DNA of 64,000 nt from Mansonella perstans. Taxonomy: Eukaryota; Nematoda; Chromadorea; Rhabditida; Onchocercidae. The stretch covers positions 372,001 through 436,000 of the forward strand of contig JBAMDO010000106.1 in assembly GCA_037074765.1 (NCBI GenBank), given 5' to 3'. Shown here one piece after another: positions 1-13,600 of the stretch (the first letter of the stretch is position 1; the number at the start of each line of letters is the position of its first letter). The translations under genes and the position numbers were made by a program. The notes under the pieces are model-generated. The model was not told the DNA's origin, made no database searches, and saw only the letters and a program-made list of their open reading frames with translations.

Positions 1-2047
1 TTCATGTGACTGAAATTCCAAGAAATTTGCTCGACAAACAAAACAGGAAATCCAAACAAATCGAATAGATCAAAAAAAGAATATCAAGCCTTAAGAAAGA
101 CCTATACAGTCTTCATTTCGCATAGTTTTGCAATAATCAGCCGAAAAAGTCAAATTCTTATGTTTGGCACATCGTTCACAGGAATCTACTGCAACGGAAA
201 AATCATTGCGGAAATAATTAATGAACAATGCCCAACCTCAAATTTCGAGCTATAATAATCTGTATTTAGAGGAGTAGATTCACATTTTGGAAAATCATTT
301 TACCGAAATTATAAATGAGTTAATACCTCTCATACTAGCAGTTATGAATAATGACAAGTCTACTGGATCCGTTGTTAATTTCGAGTGAAATGATTTTTCC
401 GGTTTCCGATAAAATGTCGAATATTCGAAGCCCTCCTCAACCTCATTCCATATTTTACACCTATATAGCATCCCTATTCGACATTTGCATCTGAATTGTG
501 ACAACTGATTATCAGAAATAATTCTGCTCCTTCTCCCTTTTTCTTCACATTTGATATATGTATTTATCATTTTCATTTTCGTTTTTCTTCTATATTTCCT
601 ACCATAAAGGTCAGATCTTTAAGCTAAAGATTTCTCCACATTTAAAATACATAAAACGTAACAAGAAACCTAGAAATGATAAGTGCATTTCCGTTCGAAC
701 CATCTATATCTTTATCATTTTCCATCCATTGGAAACGAGGCCAGGGAAAACCACGAGCATGGCAAAGAAGTTGCAGCATACAATCATCTACACCCATCAC
801 TCTAATTGTGACCTGTTTTTCAGCTGACCATTTCACTGGCACTAAATATGTAAAATTCCAATTTTGTCAGCAAATAACATAGAATCGGACAAGTCTGGAA
901 GTAAAATTCTAAATATTTGAAATCGCTCACTTTTATTATAGCATTTCATATTTGTACTTTACGATAGGTAAGTGAAGAAGTTTCATGATCATTCGGTATC
1001 AAATTCCTTTTCATTATTATTGTCATCTGAGTAAAAAACCAACCGAATTTCCGCCTCAGAGCTAACTGAGGTTTATCCATACATGTTCCATGCATTTTCG
1101 AAAATGACTGAAGCCTTTGCAGCAAATGTTTAATAGTCTGTCCACGATTACCCCATAAATATAAAAGAGACGATCCTTGATTTTTAGTGCGCAAAATACG
1201 ATCATATTCGGAAACACTAAAAAAGCCAAAATGAAGTTTTAAAAATTTTTACAATGCTTTTTAATTGATTGAATATGTCGCGGATTATTACGCATTCATT
1301 TATGTTTGAAATTGCTTATGCTATACCATGAAGAAATGATGTAGTTGATTATTCCACAGAAAAAATTGATTGTTGATTCTCTTTCACTGACTATCGAAAT
1401 GGACAATCATTCAAACTATTATGAAAACTTTCAGTGTGATAAAATCGATATAATTGTGACCATATACCCACTTACCCATACTTTTTTGGTTATTTGCCAC
1501 CATTTAACTTTTTATTCTCATTGGACATAAGATGGAGATTCTCTCGAGATGTTTCATTTGTCTCTATCTGTCAAATATTTGCACAAAATCATTCCTGATC
1601 TAAGTAAAACTGCTCTTGGACGCCAAATAACTTTCTAAAGGGATACGAAACAATTAAGTACAGCGGTACGCATAATTTGCCAATTAAATCGGTCACATAA
1701 TTTCGGGCATGCATCGAAGATAATCAGCCTAAATCGTAAATCGAAAGATAATCAGCCTAAATCATAATAAAAGACTAAGAAATGAAATTACGAAATGGAT
1801 GTGTACGTAGTTTGTTATATTGTTGGGAAAAAAAGTTTGCTATAAAAAGTGAATAAGAAGTTTACTTTAAACTGAATGGGCCACTTGTCGAATCGCCGAT
1901 CACTTTCATCCAAATAGTTTGAAAATTCAAGGAACTGGCAAGACGTGCATGCAAATCGCTTGGCAATTCTGCTAGATTAGTTGATAATTCATATCTTATC
2001 CCTTGCGTATCGCGTTCAGATGCTGCTGCTTTTGCTGCTGATGACAT
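1..2047 (-). CDS. malt-1: MALT1-like paracaspase, N-terminal part (death domain + Ig domain), partial at left edge
   Basis: Five exons join in consistent phase: 1866-2047, 1083-1216, 670-841, 327-490 and 102-188, giving 246 codons before the gene leaves the window. Residues about 20-90 look like a death domain (LAELPSDLHARLASSLNF, then VSEYDRILRTKN and TIKHLLQRLQSF). Next comes an Ig-like domain with the two cysteines (LLCHARGFPWPRFQWMEND ... LYRCKIWNE). The Ig core aligns with human MALT1 (CRATGHPFVQYQWFKMNKE). Death domain followed by Ig is the MALT1 order; Pelle/IRAK kinases lack the Ig. The caspase-like protease domain, which would settle the call, should lie left of the window. The ATG at 2047 follows a TTTAG acceptor (trans-splice or internal) by about 24 bases, and the frame is open upstream of it, so an earlier exon is possible. 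MALT1 is a scaffold/protease in immune signalling; that role here is inferred from the family. Confidence 0.72.
1714..1763. repeat. short direct duplication
   Basis: A 19-base unit (aagataatcagcctaaatc), preceded by tcga in both copies, occurs at 1717-1735 and 1745-1763. It lies in intron 1 of the paracaspase gene. No function is suggested. Confidence 0.7.
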
Positions 2048-4599
2048 TCCTTCAGAAGAAATTTTAACCTAAATGACAAAACACATTTCAAGCAAACTGT
2101 TAAGAAATGAAAAATTAGCTATAAAAGTTTCATCAAATGAGTTAATAATACAAAACTTAATCGCATCCTAACTCTTCTCATCGAAAGTTTTCAAGGTTAT
2201 TAGATTCTTTATACAGATGGTAATATCCAATCTAGGCAATCGTTTCGCTCACCTGGTTTATTATTTCTATTTGTAAGTTTCACATTCCACATCACAGTTC
2301 AATTCTTGAGCAATTTCACTGTAAACAGAAATGATTTTGTGCTGAGGAGATAGCATAGATTTCATCCTAAAAAATGCCAAATCTCGATAAGAAAAATTTA
2401 GGATTTTATCCAGTTAAACAAAAGCAGCAACAGATATGCCAATTTGAAATGGCAAAGTTACAAAAATGAAAATAAACAATGAACAGCTTCGGTAATTTAG
2501 TACATATTTGTACTTAATTATTACTTTTTTTTCGTATTTTATTAACATTTAATATTTAACCAAAAAATAATATCACCAACATAGTAATTTTCTCATTTTA
2601 TTTGCAAAGAAACAGTTTAATTTCAGAGCGCAAGTATAGACAATGATATAATTAATACCAATTATAGTATAATTAATACTCAATTGCAGTACAATTCAAT
2701 TACAAGCAAATAAATTAAATACTTAATTATTTAGTTAGATATTCAAAGATAAGGACAAGAAAGTTGCACGCTAGTACCGCTATTAAGACCGTTGCCGTCA
2801 CTTAGACTAAACCACTTTCGCCAGGCCTTATTATTCCCAGCTAACACAAGTGAAAACGTTTATCCTGGGAATTTGTTTGAATCTTTAAGAACGCATGCAT
2901 CAGAATGATAATGATACAAAGTTTGATCTATTTTGTAAGTTGCAATAAGCTTTATCAAGGAATCTCAGAGAGAATTTACTGAAGGTGATTCATTGGGTTT
3001 CTTTATGTTATGAACTATTCCCAAAATGATGATACCTGTATTACATCTATTTGCAATTCCAGTTTCCAGGTTAGAGAATTGGTATTTTACGGTAATCATA
3101 TCGGTATATCGGTGTATTTTATAAGAATTGAAATGGAATGATGATCTGTTTACTGTCTCATATAATTGCTTCTAGCATCGAAGAAGAGCAATCTATCTAT
3201 ATATCCAGGTTCCTCTTACGTGTAACCTATCTAATAAATGTTTCAATTCATTCATTTTTATACACCTAAACGAGCCACACGTCTACCGTAGTATCCGTTT
3301 GATGCTTATAGCGATTTCATCTTACTCGCGTTGCTTAAGTGCTCTCTGGCAAATATTCAGCGCGCCGTGCTATGCGTCTCTTTCATTGCGAATAGATTTG
3401 TTGAGAGTTTTGCAACAATTGAGAGTGGCTGAAATAAGGAAAGGATGTAAGGTTGTTAGAGTGTATTTAAGTGCAGTTGCAAGTATCTGCACTACGTTAC
3501 GTCGAAGGGTCAGAGTGCATTCAGTGCAGTTGAGAGGAGACACTTTTGTTATTGTATCTTATCGAGTTATTTGCTAGAAGGGTGTTGAGTTTGTGAGTTG
3601 ATCTCTTAAATGTTTGAAGTTTTTCGCATCTTCACGCGCGTCAAAAACCACAGTTGATCAAAAAATCTGATAGCATGAAACGTACGCGGGCGAGCAATAT
3701 AGATGTAGATGCGATGAATGCGAATCATGCCTATCGTTTAGAATGAGTTTTGATTTTGTTAATGTTAGAGCAGAATTATCCTACTGGGAATATTTTACGT
3801 GATGCGTGATGTTTTCCGTTCAAACACATGAGACGTAATTTAACACTAAATAATCCTGAAAGTAGCTTTTTAAGCTTATTTGCTTACTTTCATTGCTATA
3901 TCGAATTCATTCGACTTTATCATTTTAGTGTAGTAATAAGCAATTACTATCTTGGGTGTAGTGATAAAATCGTTATCATCTCCGATAAAAATACGACTAT
4001 CTTTACCCTTATTATCGTAATGTGGTAGTGATAGTGATGATTTTGGTGGTGATATGATGCTATGTCTACCATTATTATGTTCATTTATTGATAAAATATT
4101 TGAGGCTAAATTTTACGTCAGTCTAGAGACGTTAATTTTTCATTTGGTGCACGTAACAGCATTATTCCATTTGTAATGTTGATTTCTTGGTTGGTTAGTT
4201 CGAGTTGTTATTAAGTGATTGGCATAGTGATATTTGGCCTTAATAATGGATAGATAGCAATTTTGGCATGTTTAAAAGATCGAATAAGATTCAAAAGAAA
4301 ATGCTGGCTTACAGATTAAGACGGTTCGGTTTATTATCATTAGCGTGATTCCACTTTGCTTAAAATATACTCTCTGAAAAAGTTTGAAATCAATTTTTTA
4401 ATTACTTAAAAAGTTAATCTGTTGATATTTGATATAATGATATTGCATCATTAATCCTAAAGGTTGAGCACTAATGTCATTTATAGATTTTTTGAATGCT
4501 ACTGGAAATAGTGCAACTTCGAAACATTAGAGGTGTCATCAAGATACTACGCTTCTCATCAGTTGGTCGTTGATAGATTGGCAGTTGGCGCATGTGTGC
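2048..4599. promoter_or_regulatory. divergent upstream region between malt-1 (minus) and ceh-38 (plus)
   Basis: This 2.55-kb stretch holds no supported coding exon. The two flanking genes are transcribed away from each other, so both promoters must lie here or be shared. The block at about 3270-3720 is less AT-rich than its surroundings, with CG dinucleotides (gcgcgccg near 3360, cgtacgcggg near 3680) and the twice-seen word gtgcagttg. It could be the core promoter or 5'UTR of the ONECUT gene. The 92-codon open frame inside it (3299-3577) resembles no family I know and is probably chance. Confidence 0.4.
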
Positions 4600-7500
4600 A
4601 TGGAACCACCTGCAGAGACTTCTTGCTCTCAACAACTTCCGTCAATTAATAATAATAATGCTAACAGGTCAATTTGTACTTTCATGTAATTCATATCAGA
4701 ATATATTAAATAAATCACTCATACATATTCATCCACTACAGCTTGACATTGTAGATTGGTTTAATGTTTGATGCAATGAGCTTGGGAACTTTTGAATGTA
4801 TATAGTATGATAAGATTTCATTTTAGAGATTATATATGTGACTGTAGTTTCATAATACTATATTTCAAATTAAAAACATATATAGATCGTCAGAAAAAAG
4901 TCACAAGTTTTTGATAAAATTTTCAGTTTGAACGAGAAAGTAAGACATACGATGGAACGAAGTTCATCAGCAGCTCCACCGACTACCTATCAACTTCAAA
5001 TCGATCCCAATATTACATTTAACTCAGTCAATCGCCCTTTTGAAGAGTTACCAGAAAACTTCTTGGAAAGTATAAGCCCACAGCAAAATCAAGGTTCTGC
5101 GCCTCAGGAAAGTCCACAACTTGCACCACTGGCACCTATGAGTCTTGGTTCGAATGATAAGTAAGTTTCGAGTTTTATTCGAATGACAAGATTTGAAGTT
5201 CTAGTTTTGATGGATTCGCTTCAATTTTCTTTCGGCCTAAATTACGCCGTATTTTTGTTTGGTTTCTCAAATTTGCTGTCTTTTGAATTTTTTCGAAGTA
5301 TAACCACTTCTGTAAGAGATATCGTTTTTATTTGGATTAATTAGCGTTTCGTTATTCGAACATCCAATCAATTAGTGGACAGAAAACGATATCTTGGATT
5401 AAATGACTTGGATTAAATTAGAATTTCAATTAATGCAATGTATGCAATGTGATTATAAGTGTGTGGGTGCAGAGGGTTACTTTCTAATGTTGAATAGAAA
5501 GTGAGGGTAATGCATTTCAGCTTCGGAAAATCGTCTGATTTCAACGCTTATGCAACCCTGGCACCTATGTCTGCAACACCGTCTTATGTTGGTACGATGA
5601 AAATTGAACCGTTGCAGGATCAGCTTCATAGCACTTCTATGCAGCACAGCAGTCATTCCTCTGGTTTAGATAAGCTGAGGTAATTTCAATTTTTGTGCAA
5701 ATAGTGGAAGCTATGGTTGTAGGTTAGAGCACCACATCATAGAAGGGGTATGTTTTTTCATTTCAAAATGATTTATATACATAACTAGCTACAATTAAAT
5801 CGAAGGGATGCTGTGGCGCAATAGATTTAAGTGAAACATAGAATTAAAAGCCAGTTCAAACAAGTTTATAACCTTTACGTCGTTTCACAGTTATGAAGGT
5901 AGATGGAATGTGCCATACATGAATGTGTCAGGTTAACATGTTGGTATTGAAATGAATGTAATTCGTTTTCATGAGAGTTTTTATTCCAGCCACATTAATG
6001 TCCATTCTTAGATTGATATATATTATTGAACAATTTGAGTTCCTTAGAGCATCATTTAAGAGCTTATTTCAGTTTTAGCTCCGGTCCGGCTGGTCTTCTT
6101 TCTCCGCTGCAAACAACAACACGCTCAGATAATCTTGTTTGCTCAAGTTTATTGAGTGCCCATCAAAATGGTGGACGTGCAAGCGAAATGTTGGCTGGTT
6201 TGCGAAGGCATCATCCTTACATCAAGGAAGAGGTGCCCATTCTTATCAATAAATTAAGCTGTGATTTACGACGGTGGAAAAATGAAAGAGGGAAAGGCGG
6301 CAAGGTTTCATCAAGCGTTGCTGTACTATTTTATTAGTTCAAATGGATCTTTGTGAACCATTTTGAAGCTCCTTCCTTAAAACCGAAATTGAAATTGTGA
6401 TGGACGAGTAATTTCATATATTTTCGTAAAGGCGTCCTTTTTTTCAGGTAGATCTGGGGCAGGATTTCAAAACAATGGATTCGCCCTTTATGTCTCATCA
6501 GTCTCAGCAGTCGGTATGCCACACTAAAAAAAGGCAGCTCTGTGTAGGATTCAAAGTACATCTGGTCGCTGTATTTTATTTTAAAAAATGTTTCAGGCTA
6601 GTTTAATGGGTCAAGATGATCACCAGCAAGAACTAGACCATCGTTTGGCGAACGCTGAAACTCCACCGGCAGTGAGTAATGTTGAGCTTGCAAGTTCCTT
6701 CATTGCAACCATGATAGGCGAACAGGTGTTACTTATTTTCTTTATCCTTACAAAGCAATTTTAGAATGATTTCAGATTAGATTTTCAATGGTTTAGTCAT
6801 TAACTTTTATGAAATCCAATAGTAGGTGATTCTGTGGCAATTACTTCTTGATTCATATGGCTTTGTAAATTCACCATCTTACAGGAAATTTGTTTTAATC
6901 CTGCTGTCTTTGAGATATACTGAAGTATATCTCAGTTAGTTACAGTTTTGCAGACTGTATGATAGAGTTGAAATTTTGTAAGTAATTCCAAATTGAAGTT
7001 TTTAATTCACTGAAGATAGCTTGTTGTGGTTTTATTTCTCCCTTCTGTCAACAAGTGTTTTCTGCATTTTCAGTTCGCAGCTGTTTGTTTAGCAAAATGT
7101 ATTTTAGCCTCCAAGTTCACCAGCACCACAGCACACTATATTTCGACAAAGTCGACGTAATTATTCTTCTGTGGATACGACTGAACTGCATGGCAGTGAG
7201 GATCTTGAAGTGAATGCAGCAGAAACAAGTGGTGATGATTTGACATTTGCTGACGATAATGATGAACCAACTAGTACAACTAGACTTACTTCTACTGTTG
7301 GTTGGTGTACAAATTGAATTTTTGGTTGATTTTGGTATTGAAACTTCAGTAATTGATTCGTAGAACTGTAGCTGCCCCAAATTCAGCACTTCGAATATTC
7401 CTAAATAAAATAGTAATTGGAATTAACAGTACTCATAATAAATGGTGTAATAGTAACAGTAATTTGTTGTTGTCACTATTATGACTATACTCTGTACTTA

Positions 7501-10500
7501 AGAATTCAGTTTATTACAGAGTGACCGAAATGTATTTATTTATGCTGCATGCAGATAGGTTGCGGCATTTGTACTGGGAAAATATTTCATAAATGTCAGA
7601 AACTAAGGATTGTATTTCGAAAGTGAACAATTTCATTCCTTTGCAGGTGCATCACGGATCAGTTATTCCACTAAGGATACTACAGATCCTTTGAATGCAG
7701 AAATAGATGATGACATTTATATTGATACGACTGATCTGTGTAAGCGAATTGCTTGGGAACTCAAACAGCATTCTATACCTCAGGCTATCTTTGCTGAGCG
7801 AATTCTTTGTCGGTATCTGCTTTTTCCATCAATTTAAAGTCGAAAGAATAGGAATTTAGTGGTGTACAGAAAACTTTCAGTTCTTGTGAAAGAACTTGAC
7901 CATTGACTTCTACTTCATCCTGCGCTCTGAAAATTTTAGAAGTTGCGTTTCTATTGTGATCACTGCCTAACTTTGAGCTCATTAGTTTGCATGGCAGACG
8001 CCAAGTACAGTGTAATAGTTAGTTACTATAGAGTGTTGTTGCAGGGTAATGTAGTAAGGCAGTCGACACTGTTGAATAAACTGTTACCTAATTTCCTTCA
8101 TAGCAAGACCTAGAGTTCTTCATGATGATCGATATGAATTTTTTTTGTATAGAATTCTCTGCTCAGGAGTCAAGGAACGCTTTCCGATTTGTTAAGAAAT
8201 CCGAAGCCATGGAACAAATTAAAGTCAGGAAGAGAAACATTTAGACGAATGTTCAACTGGGTGCAACAACCACTTGAACTGCGACTGGCTATTCTTGACA
8301 TGTACAAAGGAAAAGGTAGAAACGTTTTCTATGCACCATTTTAATTTATTTCTCGGTATAGTGATTAAAACTGTCTTTTATCTTTGGGTTACTTCCATTA
8401 CAAGATTTGCTGATTGGGTAGCTATTTTAGGAGGTATGCTACCATCTTCAATGAGTCCACCTACTCCAGCACAAAACGCCCGACAAGGTTCGCGACATAA
8501 AGGTCGAGACGGTGATGGTGAGTTGTTGAAATTTAAATTTTCATTGATTTTTACTTGTTACAGTTCTACTCCTTGGAATACTTTTCTTTTACGAAATCAT
8601 GATTCTGTTCAAAAATTTTTCTTCTTGTCTTCGTTTCAGGCTTAGGTAATACCAAAAGGCCTCGGTTGGTTTTCACCGATATCCAAAAAAGGACTCTGCA
8701 GGTAATATATACATTACTAGCTGGTTTTTAAATCGATTTAAAGTGAGACTTTTGTTAGTTTACAGTTTAATGAAGCTTTTAATAGTTTCAATGATGCGAA
8801 AATTCTGTAGGCTATATTCAAAGAAACACAACGTCCAAGCCGTGAAATGCAGCAAACAATTGCTGAACATCTGCAGCTAGACCTCTCCACAGTAGCGAAC
8901 TTTTTTATGAATGCTAGACGAAGATCCAGAAGTGGCCCATTGATGGGCGATGCGCCAGCACCCTATCAGCAAGTATATTGTTGAATATATCTAATGAACA
9001 TCATTTTTTCAACTTTATTTGTTTAGAAACATGTTTTAACTATTGTATTATCAACTATTTTTACCAAAATATAAAAATTATTGGAAAATTCAAAAAAGGT
9101 ACGACCAATCACACCACCTCCTGAGTCACCACCGCAGCATCGAAATCCGAATAAAGCACGTGGTAATCGCAATACTTCACGTAGTGATGGTGATAATTCA
9201 TCTGTTACTAGTAGTTCACGAATCGAAACTACAGTCGCACAAGTTGTTGAAGAAGCAGCTGAATATGCACGACGCTATGACGAGGTTAATTATAAAGAAC
9301 TATTTATGTTAAAAGCTTTTTTGTGCTATTTTGCGAAACTGATAATATGTATTTTTTTGAAAAAATATTATTGAAATGGCATTCAGATGTTATTAAATTA
9401 TCTCATTAGAATCGAGAAACATTATTGCTTGATATTTCTGTTTTATGTTTTATGAAATTTTGTCGTGCTTTTAAAGGGTGCTTATTCCGATGAAAAAAAT
9501 CTGAAATTTCATATTGGTGAAATAGAGAGCAGTATTGGAATAGAGGACAATAACTCGAGGATTGATTATGAAGATCAAGCGCCAGAGTATAAGGTGTTGG
9601 CTTTATTATAATTTTTCTGATGTTTTTGATTTATTCATCTTATTTTAATTTCGGCTCAAATGCTCTAAGATAATGTTCACATATAAGAAAAGATTTTTGC
9701 TAAAAAAGAGTTTATTATTGGGCCTAAGGGAGTAGAAAGTATTTCGTCAATTTTCAGAAATGTCATTTCAATTTAAACTTGTTCAACTGAAAAAGGTTTC
9801 ACTTGACTTTTGCATGATACATTAATACTAACATCTTAAAAGAAGCATGGCATTAAATGACGGTGTTATTGTAATGTAACGTAGCCACAGAAATAGCATA
9901 GCATTTTTACAGTCACAGAAACGGTGGCCATCGTACTTTTATTGCATTGCAGGTTATCATTTTAATATTATTTAAACATCATCAATTTTATTTCCAAACA
10001 TATAGTTTCAGATGATCCGCTTATCAAATGACCACTCCCTCTCAATAGATTCGAGGCAGATTGCTGCAGCGGACGAACTGTTAGCGAGCGAACTGCCAGA
10101 TGATGACACACAGCTGAACCCGGATCCTAACACAAGTATGCAGGCCGTTAAAACTGTGAGTGACAAAGATGAAAGTGTTTTCTTGGTGTCAGTTCCGGTA
10201 ACAGCGGAATCTGAATGTGTAAGCCGTTCTCAGATTAGTTATGAGTTGGTCTGCTCTGGTTCGTACTGATAATAATGATTTACAGTTCATTTTCATACAC
10301 CAGTAAACAATTATGAGCACCGATCAGAATGGATTTTGTCCTTGATTTTTCACCTGACAAATCATTCCCATTGTACTTTGCTTTTCCTTATCCAAGCGAT
10401 TAAAATCTCATAAATATTTATTGGCTTATTATTGATCTGTTAATTTTTGATTTTGAGTGCAATTTTATTAGATATGGTCTAAATGATCAAGGAATTACTT

Positions 10501-10693
10501 ATCATAAATCTTTTTTTGAATCAATTCCTTTTTTATTTGTTTTCCTATGACCATGAAAAAATTCTCATTTTAGGAAACTGTCGAGCAACAGCAGCGGTTG
10601 CATCCTGTAATGTCTTTTGGTAACAAAATGATAATAGTGAAATTAGAACAGCGAGAAAATCCCAATTCGAATGCTGCCGCTAATTCACATTAA
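4600..10693 (+). CDS. ceh-38: ONECUT homeobox transcription factor (CUT + homeodomain), ceh-38 type
   Basis: Sixteen exons join in phase: 4600-4667, 4927-5160, 5521-5679, 6073-6232, 6448-6513, 6597-6725, 7108-7300, 7647-7812, 8167-8315, 8431-8517, 8640-8701, 8811-8972, 9099-9284, 9477-9593, 10012-10155 and 10574-10693, giving 733 residues. The start is the first ATG of an open 5' exon; an ATG at 4952 is the fallback. The N-terminal 340 residues are low-complexity (Ser, Gln, Pro) with a VGTMKIEPLQ motif. The CUT domain spans about 358-440 (DLCKRIAWELKQHSIPQAIF, then SQGTLSDLLRNPKPWNKLKS). A short linker with MSPPTPAQN leads to the homeodomain at about 475-530 (KRPRLVFTDIQKRTLQ ... ANFFMNARRRSR). 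A single CUT domain plus homeodomain defines the ONECUT class of nuclear DNA-binding regulators. The linker and homeodomain recall C. elegans CEH-38 more than its other ONECUT proteins, but the exact orthologue is not proven. The exon 13 acceptor (aaaaaag) is unusual. Confidence 0.93.
10156..10269 (+). other. ceh-38: alternative 3' coding end of ceh-38 (retained intron)
   Basis: If the GTGAGT donor at 10156 is not used, the frame stays open for 37 more codons and ends at a TGA at 10267-10269, giving about 731 residues. If it is used, the frame joins 10574 and ends in MIIVKLEQRENPNSN and a TAA at 10691-10693. Both ends are open and in frame; the donor matches the consensus well, so I take splicing as the main form. 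Confidence 0.45.
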
Positions 10694-13600
10694 ATTTCGC
10701 ACTTTGTCGATTTAGTGGTTTTTAGGTTCTGTCTGAATCAATGGCTGCTGAATTTGTTGAGTACAACAAAATTCAATTTTATTTTATTTTACTTGGAAGT
10801 CCACTGCGTAGTACTTTGTAGTGTACTACTATACTGCATTGTGATATTGCAGATCTCTTTTTTTTATGCTGCTAAATGAATTTTTTTCCTTTTATTTACC
10901 AAAAATATTTTTGCTATTTGGATAATTCGTACTAGTTACATAAAAAAATCAAAGTTAAGTTGTGGATTTTAGAAGATTTTACTTGATATCATTGAAAATT
11001 CATTTTGAGCCCATTTAGCTATCAGCTTTCTCAGTCATGTAAATCTGATATTTTTTTTTTCATTTCTGATTCCAGGATTGCCTTTTGACACAAGGCTGTT
11101 GAATTTTTCAAATGTACGTTTTTCTCCTAACAGTACATTTATCTCCTCCTCTAGTGTATTGATCTTTTCAGAAATTGATAGAATTATATTTTGGGGGAAT
11201 GACGCAGGAAGTAAACTAAATATACTGGAACAATAAGACTGTTTCTTCAGTTCCTGGATCACATAAGTTTTAGTGTCATAGGTAATCACTGCTTTGCTTA
11301 TCACCTCATCCATTATATGGGTATTGTGACAAGGTAACATACATCTTCTTGAATGTAAAATGAGATTTTAACCATATCTTACCGAAAATTAGTTGATATT
11401 ACTAGTTATGGAAGAGTGCAACAGGAAATGCTCGAATTTTTGAAGATTTAATGTTGTGATATAGTTCTAGGATTAACATGTTCCTACAAATTAGAATGCA
11501 CTGATAACGGAGTGAAATTATATTCCAACTTAATATCTTCAGAATGGAGTGCAACATAGCAACATTATAGTTATATTCTGTTAGATTTAGATTTTTAGGG
11601 AATAGACACAAAATTTGCGACGATTATTTTTCAACACTGTTGACTAAATATTCGGGTTCTTAACAACTCTGGGGTGCTGCAGCAGTGAATGGACTTAGGT
11701 GAAGCCTATTCGCCTTCAGTAAGATTTATTTCTTATTAATGGGTATTGCTGTTGCTGTTTGGAATGTGAAAATTACCTAGTTTTTAAAGTTTCTATGCTT
11801 TTCATGCTTTCAGTCTCCAGTAAAATTGAAGTTTTATTAGTTTGTTTGATCAATGATAAATTCTTGTATGTGTTTGTACAAAGTTTCCAATTGTATAGCT
11901 TTTGCGTAGTGTTTTGGTGATTTTTTTTTGTTGTCATTTTTTTAATTTCTTATTGTACATGTTGTCATTAATAATCTTTGAGCTGGAAAGAATTCTCAGT
12001 CGATTTTTTGATTTCGATGAAATGATTTGATAACAGGATAATTTTAACTAACGTCTTTGTAGCAAACACTTTTTTGTATATTTCTTTGATTGAAAGTTCT
12101 CTGAGAAACATTTATGTGCACTTTTGAAATTCGGCAAAAAAAAAGAAGCCTGCTGATAATAAGATTTTCATGACTTCTTTGAGTTTGCCTCACGACGCAG
12201 CGAATATGTCAGAAGTGTGTTGGGGTAAATTGAAATTCTCGTATATCTTGCGTGTTCGAGAATGTTTGTATTGAGTTTCAAATTTTGTCAGCGATTTCCA
12301 TTCGTCTCTGCAGGCATGTTTTAAAATAATTAACAGACTTTTTAAGAATGATTCCTGCAATGTTTGCAACTTTCAGAAATTGAAAACCTCGAAATATTTA
12401 ATGAATAAAAGTTTCTAGCCCCTGGAGACGTATGGATAATTGATATTATTTCTTGTTATCTATAGTCGACTTTCAAAAAATTTTTTTTAGTGGGCTGCTT
12501 TTTAAGAAATGTTTTTGTTTTATGTGGAGTTTCCATGATTGCAAATTTGGATTTTTTTTAAATTAATGCGTAAAATAAATTGGCATATTCAGATCAAGTT
12601 GCAAGGTTTTAAATGAAAGATGTGGAACTCTGCGAAGATTGTGTAACTCTTATACTTGAATTGTCAATTACGATTTCCACTGATGTTAGAAAATGAAGAT
12701 GCTATCACGTTATGCTGACGTGATTGCTTGCAAGCAGAGCCTAAAAGACCTAAGGAACTGTTTCAGTTAAATGTTGAAATAATAATGAGTGTAACATTTT
12801 ACAGTCCCAATCGTGTAGTTTGGAAGACAATGCGGGCAACTAAATTAATTTTTTTTTAAGGAAAAAAAAAAATTGCCAGTCTGCTAACGTGTCTATGTGT
12901 CATAGTCTATACTAGATCCGGAAATACTTCAAAGTTTCTCATATCTCAAGGACCTTATTTTTCCTTAACTTAGTGTCATTGATAGTCTCGCAGTTCGTGG
13001 CAAACTTGAAGTGGGATTATTTGACATGTCTAAAATAAATTTATGGAAGCTATAAACTTCAATATTATTTTGAAATGTTCTGCTTTTATAACCACAGTTA
13101 GCCAACCATTTATAATCAAAAGATTTTGGTTATAAAAAATAAACTTTCGCGATGGAAATGATTATTTTCTTTTCGAAAATTAGAACGAATCTTTCTAAGT
13201 TCTTCACTCGGTCAGTGGACAGCAAATTAATTCGTCAGGGCTATCTTCGCAGAATAAATCAAAAATCAAAAGTCCTTCAGGAATTATACTATTACAAATA
13301 ATGAACAAAATTACCGGTATTTTCTCTCCAAATTTATCAATTAAACTTTTAAAGTATATCAGAGTTCGGGGAATTTTAAACTCGAAATTACGATGTCATT
13401 AATTCAGTGACCGTTATCAGTAATAGAAACTTCATCATGTGCTAGTGCAGCTGTAAAATCTGCAGATAATGGCAGTTGTCATAGTTACGTTTCTAATGCA
13501 TTTGTAAAATGGTAAATTAAATTGCTATTTATTCTCAAAAATAGTTGTTATTTTCCTTTTCACTAAGTTACCAAAGACCTGTCCTTCCATACTAAAGCAA

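Noticed and set aside
3299..3577. 92-codon plus-strand frame in the divergent promoter region
   Set aside because: No family resemblance and no supporting splice sites; the less AT-rich composition alone makes longer open frames likely.
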